Source: Hyphomicrobiales bacterium
Lineage (GTDB): Bacteria > Pseudomonadota > Alphaproteobacteria > Rhizobiales > Rhizobiaceae
Direction: 5' to 3'
DNA length: 64,000 bases
Assembly (NCBI GenBank): GCA_900465665.1
Contig: UBJO01000009.1
Location: 1-64,000, forward strand
Below, piece by piece: positions 49,357 through 59,000 of this stretch. Below the pieces are notes generated by a model. It had not been told where the DNA came from. It was given only the letters and a program-made list of their open reading frames with translations, and did not search any database. Both the position numbers and the translations under genes were made by a program. The stretch's first letter is position 1, and every line of letters starts with the position of its first letter.

Positions 49357-50408
49357 TCAGTTATTATCTTGCGGTTCTGGGGCTGGAAAATTGAATCTGA
49401 TCGCATCGAGGCTCGGACCCATTACGCGGGTCGGCAATTCTCGTTCCGCTTGATGACCCCGGTGGTGCCCCTTGATGAGAACGACTTTACCGCTGCGATA
49501 GTGCCGCTCATGCGAAACGACCCAATGACGAACTGGTGCATTTCGCGCCTCGCTTGCCTGTCTCTCGAACTCTAAGCGAGCTGTTCTTTCGGCCATGTGC
49601 GCTGCAGCCTGCGGACCGATCCGGATCGTCAAATGTGATTTCTGGGCGCCAAGCAACCACGACTTGCCGAACTTTCGGGCGGTCCTCCGGTCCTTGGCGG
49701 TGAAAGTCTCGGTATCTGTGGGAATGATTCCGCCTAAATCCGGTGATGCGAGCATGGCGAAAAGAGCATAGGGGATGAACAGATCATACCCCGTTTCAAC
49801 CTGATGCACTGTGCGCATGCCATGGCTCGCTTCTGGTGAGCGAACACTACGCATGTGAAACTCAAACATAGAACGGCTGAGTTCGACTTCGATGTTGTCA
49901 TAGTTCAGTCTCCCTGCAGCAGCTCGCTTGACGAGCAGAGCGCATATCGGATCGACGGCGCCACTTCCCTCACTTTGTGAAACATCGTCACCCGCAGATA
50001 GTCCTTGTTTCGATCATCTAGTAGGTAGCCGCGCAGTCCTATGCCGGATGGCTTGTCGTCGAACCTCGTCACGGGCGAAGCGCGCTCAAAACGAGCTTTA
50101 CCTAACGCTCGATCATCGAACTCTACCCAGGCGACTTTAGAAGGAAGCTTTACCTCCCCGAGGATTGTCAGAGCGGGCAAGCTCGGTTCTTCTGCCTCCT
50201 CAGTGAAGGCCTCATGTAGGGTATCCGCATAAGCGGCAGCCAAATGGTCGAGAAGGTACACCTTTGCCTGCTGCAACGCATCAAGCGCGTATTCACGGAA
50301 GGACCTCAGGTGCTCCGACGGTGCAAAGTGCCAGACGATGTCGTCAGGAGCTGTCGACTTGCCTGCAAGGGACGATCCGTACATTGAGATCAATGATTTA
50401 TAGAGCAC
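49357..50408 (-). pseudogene. Unknown accessory protein, probably frameshifted
   Basis: Two adjacent frames look like one gene. The first runs 50408 to 49905 (167 residues, MLYKSLISMYGSSLAGKS) and ends oddly in CSSSELLQGD. The second frame is open through the same place (ALLVKRAAAGRLNYDNIEVE) and continues to 49357. A one-base shift near 49940, just after RYAL, would join them into about 345 residues. The C-terminal part (RHWVVSHERHYRSGKVVLI, KGHHRG) recalls phage-type proteins. The function is not recognised. It lies 100 bases after the broken HNH gene on the same strand. Confidence 0.5.
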
Positions 50409-50509
50409 TTCGTGTCCTTAGAACTGTTCCCTCTAGTCGACCCGCTTTTGAGCAAGTGGGTTCCGACCACCATCCCAGCTAGCGTGTACGAACGTGAAGC
50501 CACGGCGTG

Positions 50510-51436
50510 TTAGCATTTGAACGAATTCTCACGATGCCATCTCAGAAACTGAGGATGAGGTCGCTCGTGGATACCCGCTGGCACGATCGCTCTTCCGGTC
50601 TTGTTAATGAGACCATGGATGCTGTCGCGGTCATTTGCATGACGAGAAACCAGAACCTCGAGATCATCCGACAGGCCGATAAGGCCGCGATCAAACATCC
50701 AATGAGCGGTGCCAGAAGGTGCGATGCCGTTCGATAGAATGTCAGGGCCGTTCGCTTCAACTGGGCGAATATGAGCCGCATCGACCTCCGCGCGGCCGCC
50801 GCCATTTATCAGCTTCAATCCTGTTATCGCGCATCGCTTGTCGTAGGCCTGCACGATCACTCGGCGAAACAGCCGATCGCGGACAATGCGCGACGAAAGT
50901 TGTGTGACCCGCACCCTTTCCTCTTCGAACATAAAAGGAGCTTGAAAGCCGTCTGAGAAGCCGGCTCCCATTGGTATGTCTGTCATTGGTATTTCTGTCG
51001 CCTCGCCCGATCGCGGAAGCTCTGGCTGACCCTCCGCCAGAGCAATCGACAGAATGCGATTGAAGTCTACCGCTTAGATCGGCCGCACGGCTGCTTGTGC
51101 CCTTCCCGAAATTCGTCTCTGGTCATTCAGCACGCCGCGTTCAATCACGCCGTCTGGCCCGCTGAATGGAACGACATTGACGAAATCGAGATAGCTGCCG
51201 GGCTCGATCAAAGCCAGATACATTCCTGGTGCTTTGGGGTCCTGAATTACCTGTGCGACTTTGGCAACCGCGAAATATCCGCGCGTCGCCGCCACCTTCC
51301 GAGGCTCGTAATAGATGATCCAGTCTTCGATGCAGGCCTGGACACGCCCGAGATACTGGCTCGGAAACTGATACTGCTCAGCCGGGCTGTCGTCATAGAT
51401 CGAATCTGTGCGGTGAATGAAAACCCCGAATCCCAT
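50510..51436 (-). pseudogene. HNH endonuclease (restriction type) with one in-frame stop
   Basis: A single frame of 308 codons is interrupted only by TAA at 51074-51076; TCA to TAA (Ser) would explain it. The N-terminal part (GVFIHRTDSIYDDSPAEQYQ, IIYYEPRKVAATRGYFAVAK) resembles a PUA/EVE-like recognition domain. The C-terminal part is an HNH domain (CAITGLKLINGGGRAEVDAA, then HIRPVEANGPDILSNGIAPS and HWMFDRGLI). Together this is the layout of modification-dependent restriction endonucleases, which is inference. As read, only a 120-residue N-terminal piece is made. Confidence 0.75.
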
Positions 51437-51450
51437 CCTCGATCTCTACC

Positions 51451-52326
51451 ATGGTGACTGCGGTTCAAACCAGGGAGATCAGTCATTATGCATGCCCCCA
51501 AGCGCGTCGTGTTTACGCGCGTTATTCAACAGATCAGCAAAAGCCCGCCTTAATAGAAACCCAGCTCGACCTCGGAAAAGAATTCGTGTTGCGACAAGGC
51601 TGGCATTTAGCCGACACTTTCGTTGATGCCGGTGTCAGCGGCTCGTCGTTTGAGACGAGGCCGGGCCTTCGGGCCGCGTTGGCCAGGTCAAACATGGGCG
51701 CCTACGACATCTTTCTTTGCCTCACCCTCGATCGCCTTTCCCGCGACCTTGAGCATAGCGCTCGCATTCTCAAGATCCTGCAGTTTCATGATGTCGAACT
51801 GTGGACGGTACACGGCTGCGCGGCGGTGTCGTCGATGGAAATGGGACTAAGGGCGGTGTTCAGTCAGGAAGTGCTCGAACAGGTTCGTTATCGGACGCGC
51901 GAGGGTATGAAAACCGTCGCCAAGCATGGAAGGGTCCCCGGGGGCATCTGCTACGGTTACAGGATCAGGCGGGAATTCGACGATAGCGGCGAACCCGTGC
52001 GCGGGCTGCGTTCGATCGACGCCGATGAGGCGGCCACCATCACCTGGATTTTTCGAGCGATATGCGGATCGCCTAAGTCCGGGGAGGATTGCCGAAGAGC
52101 TCAATGCATGCGGAGTACCTGGTCCACGCGGCCGATAGTGGCAGGGCACCGCAATCCGCGGTCATCGCAATCGTGGTAGCGGCATTCTAAACAATCAGGC
52201 GTATATCGGGCGGATCGTCTTTAACCGCCTCGCCTATTGCAAAACAACCGCCACGGAGCGCCGTGTCTCACGCGAGAATGCTGCCGAGTTGCATATCGTT
52301 CAGGAGGCGCCGTCCTTAGGATTATA
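51451..52326 (+). pseudogene. Serine recombinase (resolvase/large serine recombinase), degraded
   Basis: The N-terminal catalytic domain is readable: RVYARYSTDQQKPALIETQ with the active Ser, FVDAGVSGSSFETRPGL, LCLTLDRLSRDLEHSARI. After TWIFRA the frame shifts (about 52056) to ERYADRLSPGRIAEELNACG, then stops. A third piece (TAIRGHRNRGSGILNNQAYI, GRIVFNRLAYCKTTATERRV) ends at 52326. At least two frame changes and a missing C-terminus make it inactive. It starts 14 bases from the divergent broken HNH gene. Confidence 0.75.
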
Positions 52327-52415
52327 AACGATGCTCTTTGGCAGCGTGTGAAGATGCGCCAAGAAAACTGGCGAGCAGGCTAGGACGGCGGTTTGTCATC
52401 TCGGCGCGGGCTTAC

Positions 52416-53669
52416 TTAGGTCGCAAACGTGCTGAGGATCGGCTTCATCAGCCTTATATGTGCATCTATACGCTCGAGTACCTTTGCCGGAACGACCTCG
52501 CGTTCCGGCAGCGACCACCAGCGGTCGTTCACATGTTCGACCGTGTCGATCACCGCCTTCACAACTGCGGTTTCCGGCAATCGTGCGCGATTGGCGAAGA
52601 CTTTCCATCGCTGGGCATTCAATGCCTTGAAGGGGCGCTCGCCGGCGAGCGACAGAGCCATGGCGTCCGCTGGGATGTACGGGATCGTCGAGAGCACGTC
52701 GTAGACAGGTGCGAGATCCGGTTTGTCGCCAGCACCTCGATAGATCAATGACCAATTTTTCAGGTGCATGTCGCCATTGCCGGTGATGGCAGCCAGTGCG
52801 AGCCGGCGGACGAACTCGATCGCAGCGTCTGACGACACGGCAACGTTAAGAGCTGCAGCGATGTCATGATAGGCGGCTCCCTCGTATTTGCGGGACGGGT
52901 AGACGCCGAACACCTGCGCGAAGTCCTCGATATGGATCCGCTCGCCGTTTGCACCACGATCGAAACGTTTGACGAGTAGGACTTTGCCATCCGACAGTGT
53001 CTCGAACTCTTTCGGTATTCCCTCGAATTCCGATTGCTCGACAAGTTCGTGCTCCGGAACCTCCATGCCTACCGCTTCAGCCAAAGCAAGATTGGCATAT
53101 TCATTTTCCGACACTCCGGGAAACGAGGTCGAGGGAAATTTTGCGATATAAGAGCCTTGGTCGTCGCCGAGCGGCAACGTCAGTCCGCCGCCCTTGCCAG
53201 TGTTCTTGATTACCGAGAGCTTCATCTGGACGCCGGCGAGCGAAAACCGGGCTTTCGGTTTTGACGTAGGCATATCGTCGAGAGGTGACATCGTTCCATC
53301 GCTCGGCACGACGCGCACGGCACCCGGCAGGTCCGCCCCGAGTGCTACAAGTAGATCGAAATCGTTCCCGGCGCGAACGCTACCGGCGTGGTGCTTCTCC
53401 ATCGCCTCGCGCAATTTGTCTTCGGGGAGCAGATTGGCAAAGAATGCCGGCAACGCTCGGGCGACAGGTTTCGGGTCCTTGCGTAAGCCGCCAGTTGCTG
53501 CACGGAAAGACAGGCTAAGAACCGGAAAGCCGCCCGTCGCGCGATAACTCCCCTCGAAGCTGAAAGCGTTGAAGTCGCCGGGCGTCCGAACGATGGTGCC
53601 GACCTTCACCTCGTTCAGCAATACTTCGAGCGATGAAATGGATCTCGGATCAGAGGAAGCTTCAGACAT
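52416..53669 (-). CDS. hipA: HipA-family kinase toxin
   Basis: This is a 417-residue protein with HipA N- and C-terminal domains. It has the phosphate-loop area (RFSLAGVQMKLSVIKN), a catalytic loop (ITGNGDMHLKNWSLIY with Asp, Lys and Asn) and a metal-binding Asp (APVYDVLST). HipA phosphorylates GltX and induces dormancy unless bound by HipB. The start MSEASSDP overlaps the end of hipB by 8 bases; an earlier in-frame ATG is less likely. All visible catalytic residues are kept, so this system may be active, unlike most TA genes around it. Confidence 0.93.
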   Translation of the reverse strand: MSEASSDPRSISSLEVLLNEVKVGTIVRTPGDFNAFSFEGSYRATGGFPVLSLSFRAATGGLRKDPKPVARALPAFFANLLPEDKLREAMEKHHAGSVRAGNDFDLLVALGADLPGAVRVVPSDGTMSPLDDMPTSKPKARFSLAGVQMKLSVIKNTGKGGGLTLPLGDDQGSYIAKFPSTSFPGVSENEYANLALAEAVGMEVPEHELVEQSEFEGIPKEFETLSDGKVLLVKRFDRGANGERIHIEDFAQVFGVYPSRKYEGAAYHDIAAALNVAVSSDAAIEFVRRLALAAITGNGDMHLKNWSLIYRGAGDKPDLAPVYDVLSTIPYIPADAMALSLAGERPFKALNAQRWKVFANRARLPETAVVKAVIDTVEHVNDRWWSLPEREVVPAKVLERIDAHIRLMKPILSTFAT

Positions 53670-53976
53670 TCTCATCCCCGTCTGGATGAGCCGTAAACGC
53701 CGGAAGATCGTCGAGATCGTCATGCGGCCGCAGCAGCGCGCCGACGGCCGGAACCATGGTCTGCGGTATGAGCATTAGTTCAAGCCCGAGCGCGCGGCCG
53801 ATGTTGATCAGGGTCGTCGTGCGCGCAGCACTGCTTCCGGCTTCAATCTCACGATAGCGGGGGCGCGATATCCCCGCGATGTCGGCAACCTGCTCCTGGG
53901 TCAGTTGTCGGCCTTTGCGAGTAGCCTTCAGCAACCGCCCGATTTCCAGCAAGGCATCTGACTCAGACCGTGCCAT
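53662..53976 (-). CDS. hipB: HipB-family antitoxin, Xre-type repressor
   Basis: This 104-residue protein has an Xre helix-turn-helix (LTQEQVADIAGISRPRYREI) and a C-terminal extension (LLRPHDDLDDLPAF) that may contact HipA. It overlaps hipA by 8 bases. The inverted repeat ACGGATCA/TGATCCGT about 80 bases upstream is the likely operator for autorepression. Confidence 0.92.
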   Translation of the reverse strand: MARSESDALLEIGRLLKATRKGRQLTQEQVADIAGISRPRYREIEAGSSAARTTTLINIGRALGLELMLIPQTMVPAVGALLRPHDDLDDLPAFTAHPDGDENV

Positions 53977-54056
53977 CCTACCTACCCAAGCTTCCCCGTG
54001 CAGCAGGGCAAGCTATCTCAAAAATTCCGAGCTCGGTCAACAGAAAAGATACAAAT

Positions 54057-54084
54057 ACGGATCATCTTCATAGAATTGATCCGT
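54057..54084. promoter_or_regulatory. Inverted repeat, probable hipBA operator
   Basis: ACGGATCA (54057-54064) and TGATCCGT (54077-54084) are exact arms with a 12-base spacer, in an AT-rich region upstream of hipB. This suits binding of a HipB dimer and promoter control. It also lies upstream of the integrase gene on the other strand. Confidence 0.6.
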
Positions 54085-54213
54085 TTATATATCATTCAAA
54101 CTGTTTTCTGAATGGCTGCGTTGCGGTCGGCGCGTCTTAGCACCATACATGCTTTGTTAAAGGCACGTCCCTATTTCCGCTCGCCCTCGGCACTGGTGCC
54201 GGAGAGAAACGGA

Positions 54214-56325
54214 ATGGGCATGCCAAAACACAATCTTTCATCACGTCATTTTCAGCGAAAAATTTCGGAATTCTGCGAGGTGCGTATTGCACCGATATCC
54301 TCGAGACGAGTGCTGGAGGATGTCCGCCCATACCTGATCAGCCCGATCATATACCGTAAACGGCCGCCGATCCTGAATGGCCATCTCGACTGGATCGCGA
54401 TAGGCGAATCCTGCGGGATCGAAGCCGACATGAACGCTGAACTGAAGAAGCAGTTGCGGCCGGCGCTAGATGCGATCATCCGGTGGCTGAAGGCGCCCGC
54501 TGTCGCCGAGGACGCCCTGCCGGCAAAGCCGTCTGCCCATAAAAGCAAGGCTGAAGCGGTCAAAAAGACAGCGCCAGTTTCCTCGACCAGAAAACCGCAA
54601 TACGCTGCGGCCGACGGAATTTTCGCCCGCAACACATCTGCACAACGCGGTCCGGCGCCAAAGCCAATCAGTCCATTCCCGGATCCGCTATTTGAGGCGA
54701 CAGACGATCCGGCGAGCTTTCAGGATGCGCTCATCTATCATATGCGCCGGTTTGGCGACAGCTACTGGCAGCTTTACCGTGCGGTGGTTCGCTTGACCGA
54801 AACCTTCGACAGCAAAACGCTTCTGTCCTGGATCCAGGGCGAACGCGTCCCGCGCTCTGTTGCCAGTTTCGACATTCTGCGCCGGATCGAGATGCGGTAC
54901 CGGTTGTCGGACGGCTATTTCAAGACGAAACTGCCGCATCAGGCGCGATCGCTCTATGGGCATGATCTAGGCGACATCAGCCCGGCCGAGCGCCGGCGGA
55001 TTTCTTTACATCTGCTAGAGGACTTCAACACCATGCCCTTCACGAAGCGAGAGGAGATCCTCGATTGGGTGCGCCGGGTGATCATCTCCGGCTCCACCGA
55101 GTATCGCCGTTACCAAGCCGCAAAGAGCAAGGAGCGTTATGCGATCCGTTTTCCCGGTGTCACCTACGGTGGCGGTTCACTGTCACCCCGATCTCTGACA
55201 TCTGCTGCCAATGCCAACCAGCATATTGTTGAAGAACTCGACGATCCCGACCTGCTGTCCGGTGTCGTCGACGCACCGCCGCGCCTTGCGATGGAGATGG
55301 CAGACCTGATCCGGTTCAAAACCTCGACGCTAACGGCGATCGGCTTACAGCGCAACGGGGTGTGGGGTGAAGAAACCGCGTCACAGAAGATCGAACATCT
55401 TGGCTTGATGTTCGGCGCGCTTGCCGCCTCCCCCTCCGGCATCGTCAAAGGTCGGGGCGTGCCGCTTAGTCAGTTGAGCTTTGGCCTGCTGGTCTTCCCC
55501 GGCGTCTGGGACTGGTACCTGCGATGGCGCGAGCAGCGGCGCGGCTTTTGCAGGAAGTGGGAAGAGGACATGTTGATGGTCGCGCAGGCCCTCACCCGCG
55601 CGGAGGTCGGCTGGATCCGGCAGCACCCGGAACTACTCAAAAACGTTCGTCCGATCGAAGGGCTGATCGCTCCGGAGGAAATCGAGTTCGCAACCCGCGA
55701 CTGGAATGGTGCTTGCGATGGGTTTCATCGGCATGCGGCCAATCGATCAAAAGAAATCCAGCGGGTCGCGCGTGTTCATCGTGATCCGTTCGAGCCGATC
55801 ATGTGCATTCTCGAAGCCGACAGCCCGCTGGCGGAATATCGCAAGATCACTGACGAGATCCTGAAGCGCATGCCCGACGAGGATCGCTATCCGCGGCCGG
55901 CAGCGGAAGCTGTGCGATCCTTTTTACTGTTGCGGCTTGGCCTGCATCTCGGTCTTCGCCAGAAGAACCTGCGCCAGCTTCGGGTCTGCCCGCGCGGACA
56001 CTTCCCGACATCGCAGCGACGGCTCGAAGACCTGAAATGCGGTGAACTGCGCTGGAGCGATCGGGAGAACGGCTGGGAAGTGCTCATCCCGTCGGTCGCC
56101 TTCAAGAACCGCGGGTCATCGCTCTTCGGTCAAAAGCCGTTTCGCTTGATTCTGCCGGACCTGCTTGATCTCTACAAATACCTCGATGCTTATATCGACA
56201 AACATCGCGGCGTGCTCCTCGGCAGTGCAAAGGATCCCGGCACGCTATTCGTCAAGACCGTGAAGACAACGAGCCTAGATGCCGCTTATGACTCAACGAA
56301 ATTCTACGAGGCGTATCCTGGATAG
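54214..56325 (+). pseudogene. Large tyrosine recombinase/integrase lacking its C-terminal active-site box
   Basis: The frame of about 700 residues has a long N-terminal region and a C-terminal integrase core with the first catalytic Arg area (LRLGLHLGLRQKNLRQLRVC) and the beta-sheet Lys region (GWEVLIPSVAFKNRGS). It ends abruptly after SLDAAYDSTKFYEA with an unrelated YPG and a stop. The second half of the active site (HxxR, H and Tyr) is absent from this strand, but matching text lies on the opposite strand directly beyond the break. GGAGAG before ATG 54214 supports this start; ATG 54112 is possible. Confidence 0.75.
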
Positions 56326-56450
56326 CATAGCTCGCCTGTTCATATGAACCGGTCTGCTTCAGGATATGGGTCGCAAGAATATCCCGAAGATTATGCGGTC
56401 CGTGCGGCAGCAAGCCCTTGTCCGATATCCGACGGATGCCGTGTGGGACC
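56318..56450 (-). pseudogene. Inverted integrase C-terminal fragment
   Basis: The minus strand reads GLLPHGPHNLRDILATHILK followed by QTGSYEQASYAIQDTP, the HxxR box and following helix of a tyrosine recombinase. This is the part missing from the plus-strand integrase that ends just before it. The final segment with the catalytic Tyr is not present. The left edge coincides with the point where the plus-strand integrase loses homology (about 56316). Either a local inversion or an independent fragment of a related integrase explains it. Confidence 0.65.
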
Positions 56451-56454
56451 TGGC

Positions 56455-56536
56455 AGCTGAAGACCGGCGCAACATCCTGCCTGGCACGACCTCGACCCAC
56501 GACGAATTTTACGACGAAGACGGTCTGCCAATATGA
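56455..56536 (+). pseudogene. VapB-type antitoxin C-terminal remnant
   Basis: A short plus-strand frame reads AAEDRRNILPGTTSTHDEFY then DEDGLPI and stops with TGA overlapping the ATG of the following vapC (ATATGA). That ending (a DEF/YDE...GLP tail) is typical of VapB antitoxins upstream of PIN toxins. The DNA-binding N-terminus is missing, replaced by the inverted integrase fragment. It cannot be an active antitoxin. Confidence 0.5.
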
Positions 56537-56936
56537 TTGCAGTCGATACCTCCGTGGTCATCGCGATAGCTGCTGATGAGCCGGAGGCCGAAGTCTTCAG
56601 GCCGCCTCTCGGTCGAAAGCCCATCATTATTGGCTGGCCGACCTTGCTGGAAGTGCGAATGGTCCTGACCGGCAAAGGGTTTGCCAGCGCAGCAAAGATG
56701 ATCAAGCAGTTTGCCGACACGCCGAATAGACCACCGTTGTGTTCGACGAGAAACACTACCGCGCGGCCGAGGACGCTTTTGAGCGGTTCGGCCGCGGTCG
56801 TCATCCAGCTGCGCTCAATATGGGTGACTTCTTCTCCTTCGCTGTCGCCACCATCGCCAAGGCGCCGCTCCTCTTCAAGGGACAGAATTTCGGGCGGACA
56901 GATCTTAAACTCCATCCCGCGTCTCCCATGATATGA
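56533..56936 (+). pseudogene. vapC-type PIN-domain toxin, frameshifted
   Basis: The first frame encodes MIAVDTSVVIAIAADEPEAE with the first PIN Asp, and WPTLLEVRMVLTG with the Glu. After KQFADTPN the reading frame changes (about 56725-56738), and the rest (VVFDEKHYRAAEDAFERFGR, ALNMGDFFSFAVATIAKAPL with the third Asp) is in another frame to 56936. A one-base change would restore it. The cognate antitoxin is only a remnant, so loss of the toxin was probably required. Confidence 0.75.
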
Positions 56937-57423
56937 TGAGCCCGAGCCGCAATTCGATCGATCGCCGCGCCCACGAGCTTGACACGATCGCCGCCGTCCT
57001 TCCGATCGAGCGGCGCGATGAACTCGCCGAGCTGCTCACTGACCAAGACGTCGAGACGCTGCGCCATCTGGTCAATAGGGCATGGCAGAAAACATCCTGC
57101 GGGCTCTAACCTCGGATCTTGCCTACTTGCAAGCGTGGTCGCTGGCGGCGACCGACAGTCCCCTCCCCTGGCCGGCGCCGGAAGCGCTGCTCCTGAAATT
57201 CGTTGCCCATCATCTCTGGGATCCGGTCAAGCGCGAGGCGGATCCTACACACGGCATGCCAGATGCCATCGACGAGCAGCTTCGTGACCAGGGTTTCCTA
57301 CGTACCATCGGCGCGCATTCGCCCGACACTGTGCGCCGGCGGCTTGCGAACTGGTCGACCTTGACGAAATGGCGCGGGGATTTCAGTAAATTAGATGCTT
57401 GGACGTCGCCAAAATTTGCATGA
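56933..57423 (+). pseudogene. Second tyrosine recombinase, N-terminal fragment with frameshift
   Basis: The frame from ATG 56933 reads SPSRNSIDRRAHELDTIAAV and ELLTDQDVETLRHLVN. It then shifts near 57078 to MAENILRALTSDLAYLQAWS, PAPEALLLKFVAHHLWDP and DTVRRRLANWSTLTKWRG, and stops at 57423. This is the SAM-like core-binding half of a rhizobial plasmid-type integrase. The catalytic half is missing. The truncation lies just upstream of the AbiE pair. Confidence 0.7.
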
Positions 57424-57482
57424 AATTTAAAAAAACTGCATTCACGCCTATATGTCGCTGTAGTGAGTGCAGGAGCTATCCC

Positions 57483-58070
57483 ATGACGAAGTTACAGGAA
57501 CTGAAAAAGCGTCTGCGGTCTGGCAAGGTCTACCGTCGGAAGGATCTCGCCCGATGGTCGTCGTCTGTCGATCGGCACCTGCAGCAGCTGCTGGCGGAAG
57601 GATACCTGACCAAGCTATCGACCGGCGTCTATTACCGGCCGAAGCAGACCGCGTTCGGCAAAGCCCATGCCGAGGATGACGCGCTCGTCGCGGCCTTCCT
57701 CAAGGATGACCATTACCTGGTTACCTCGCCCAATGCCTATAACAGCTTGGGTGTCGGCGCGACCCAGCTCTATAACAAGACCGTCGTCTATAACCATAAG
57801 CGCCACGGAAACTTCATGCTGGGCGGCCGCGAGTTCGAGTTCCGCAAAAAGCCCGCGTTCCCCAAAACTCTGACCAAAGAATTCCTGCTGGTCGACCTGG
57901 TCAACAATCTCGACCAGCTGGCCGAGGACCACGATCAGGTGCTGGCCCGCGTGAAGGAACGCGCCCTGCAGGGCAATCGCACCGCCCTCACCCGTGCCGT
58001 CAAGGAATACGGCATGGTACGCACGCGGAAATTCTTCAACACCCTGGCCGCGGATATGCATGCCAGCTGA
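57483..58070 (+). CDS. abiEi: AbiEi-like antitoxin (type IV TA)
   Basis: This 195-residue protein begins with a winged-helix region (KLQELKKRLRSGKVYRRKDL, LQQLLAEGYLTKLSTGVYYR) as in AbiEi/DUF6088 transcriptional autoregulators. A C-terminal antitoxin domain follows. AGGAGCT lies before MTKLQEL, which I use as the start; the frame opens 84 bases earlier. It overlaps the downstream nucleotidyltransferase gene by 11 bases. It is intact, whereas the toxin has a frameshift. Confidence 0.85.
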   Translation: MTKLQELKKRLRSGKVYRRKDLARWSSSVDRHLQQLLAEGYLTKLSTGVYYRPKQTAFGKAHAEDDALVAAFLKDDHYLVTSPNAYNSLGVGATQLYNKTVVYNHKRHGNFMLGGREFEFRKKPAFPKTLTKEFLLVDLVNNLDQLAEDHDQVLARVKERALQGNRTALTRAVKEYGMVRTRKFFNTLAADMHAS

Positions 58071-59000
58071 TTTTCCCCATAAGCACAAGGATTTTGCTTC
58101 CCTGCTGCGCATCGTCGCGGACCAGATGAAGGTGCAGCCGGTGCTGGTCGAAAAAGACTACTGGATCATGCATTGCCTGTACTGCCTGCAGAAGATGGAG
58201 ATGGCGTTCGAGCTAAAGGGCGTCACCTCGCTCTCGAAAGGATACCGCATCATCAACCGCTTCTCGGAGGATATCGATATCCGTATCGAACCGCCGAAGG
58301 CGATGGAGGTAAAAACCGGTCCCAATCACGACAAGGCGGCGCATCGTGAAAGCCGGAAGGCCTTCTATGATTGGCTGGCCGAGACTATCACGATCGACGG
58401 CATCCAAAAGATCGAGCGCGATACCGAATTCGACAATGAGGCGTATCGCAGTGGCGGCATCCGCTCTACTACCCCAAGACGACCGGCACGAAATCGGATC
58501 TCAAGAACGGCGTGTTGCTCGAAGCAGGCTTCGACATGGTGGCTCCCAATATCGATAAGGATATCAGCTCATGGGCCTATGATTACGCGGCATCGCGCGT
58601 CGAGCTGATCGATAATCGCGCACTGGCAGTTCCGTGCTACGAGCCCGGCTATACGCTGGTCGAGAAGCTCCAGACAATTTCCACCAAATATCGTAAGCAG
58701 CAGGAAACCGGGCAGTTCCCCGCTAATTTCCTGCGACGCTATTACGACGTCTTCTGCCTGGATCAGCCGGAAGTGCAAGACTTCATCGGCTCGGACGCGT
58801 ATAGTGCCCACAAGCAGAAGCGCTTCCCGGAGGCCGACAATCAAGACATCGGTAGCAATTTAACATTCAGCCTATCCGACCCGGAGACGTTCGGACTTTA
58901 TGAGCGCGCATACGAGCGGACGGCGTCACTCTATTATCATGGCCGGCCCACTCTGAAAGAGATCCTGGCCCGGATCACCTCCTACGCAGATCGTCTTTGA
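58060..59000 (+). pseudogene. abiEii: AbiEii-type nucleotidyltransferase toxin, frameshifted
   Basis: The first frame (MPADFPHKHKDF) includes the nucleotidyltransferase active site GVTSLSKGYRIINRFSEDID. After the sequence SGGIR, near 58463, the frame becomes meaningless (STTPRRPARN). The real continuation (LYYPKTTGTKSDLKNGVLLE, YTLVEKLQTISTKYRKQQE, up to ITSYADRL) lies one base over and stops at 59000. Deleting or adding one base restores a toxin of about 313 residues. As read, it is truncated after the active site and is probably inactive. Confidence 0.8.

Noticed and set aside
51074..51076. Two separate proteins rather than one broken HNH gene
   Set aside because: Both halves share one frame with protein-like sequence between them and only a single TAA intervenes.
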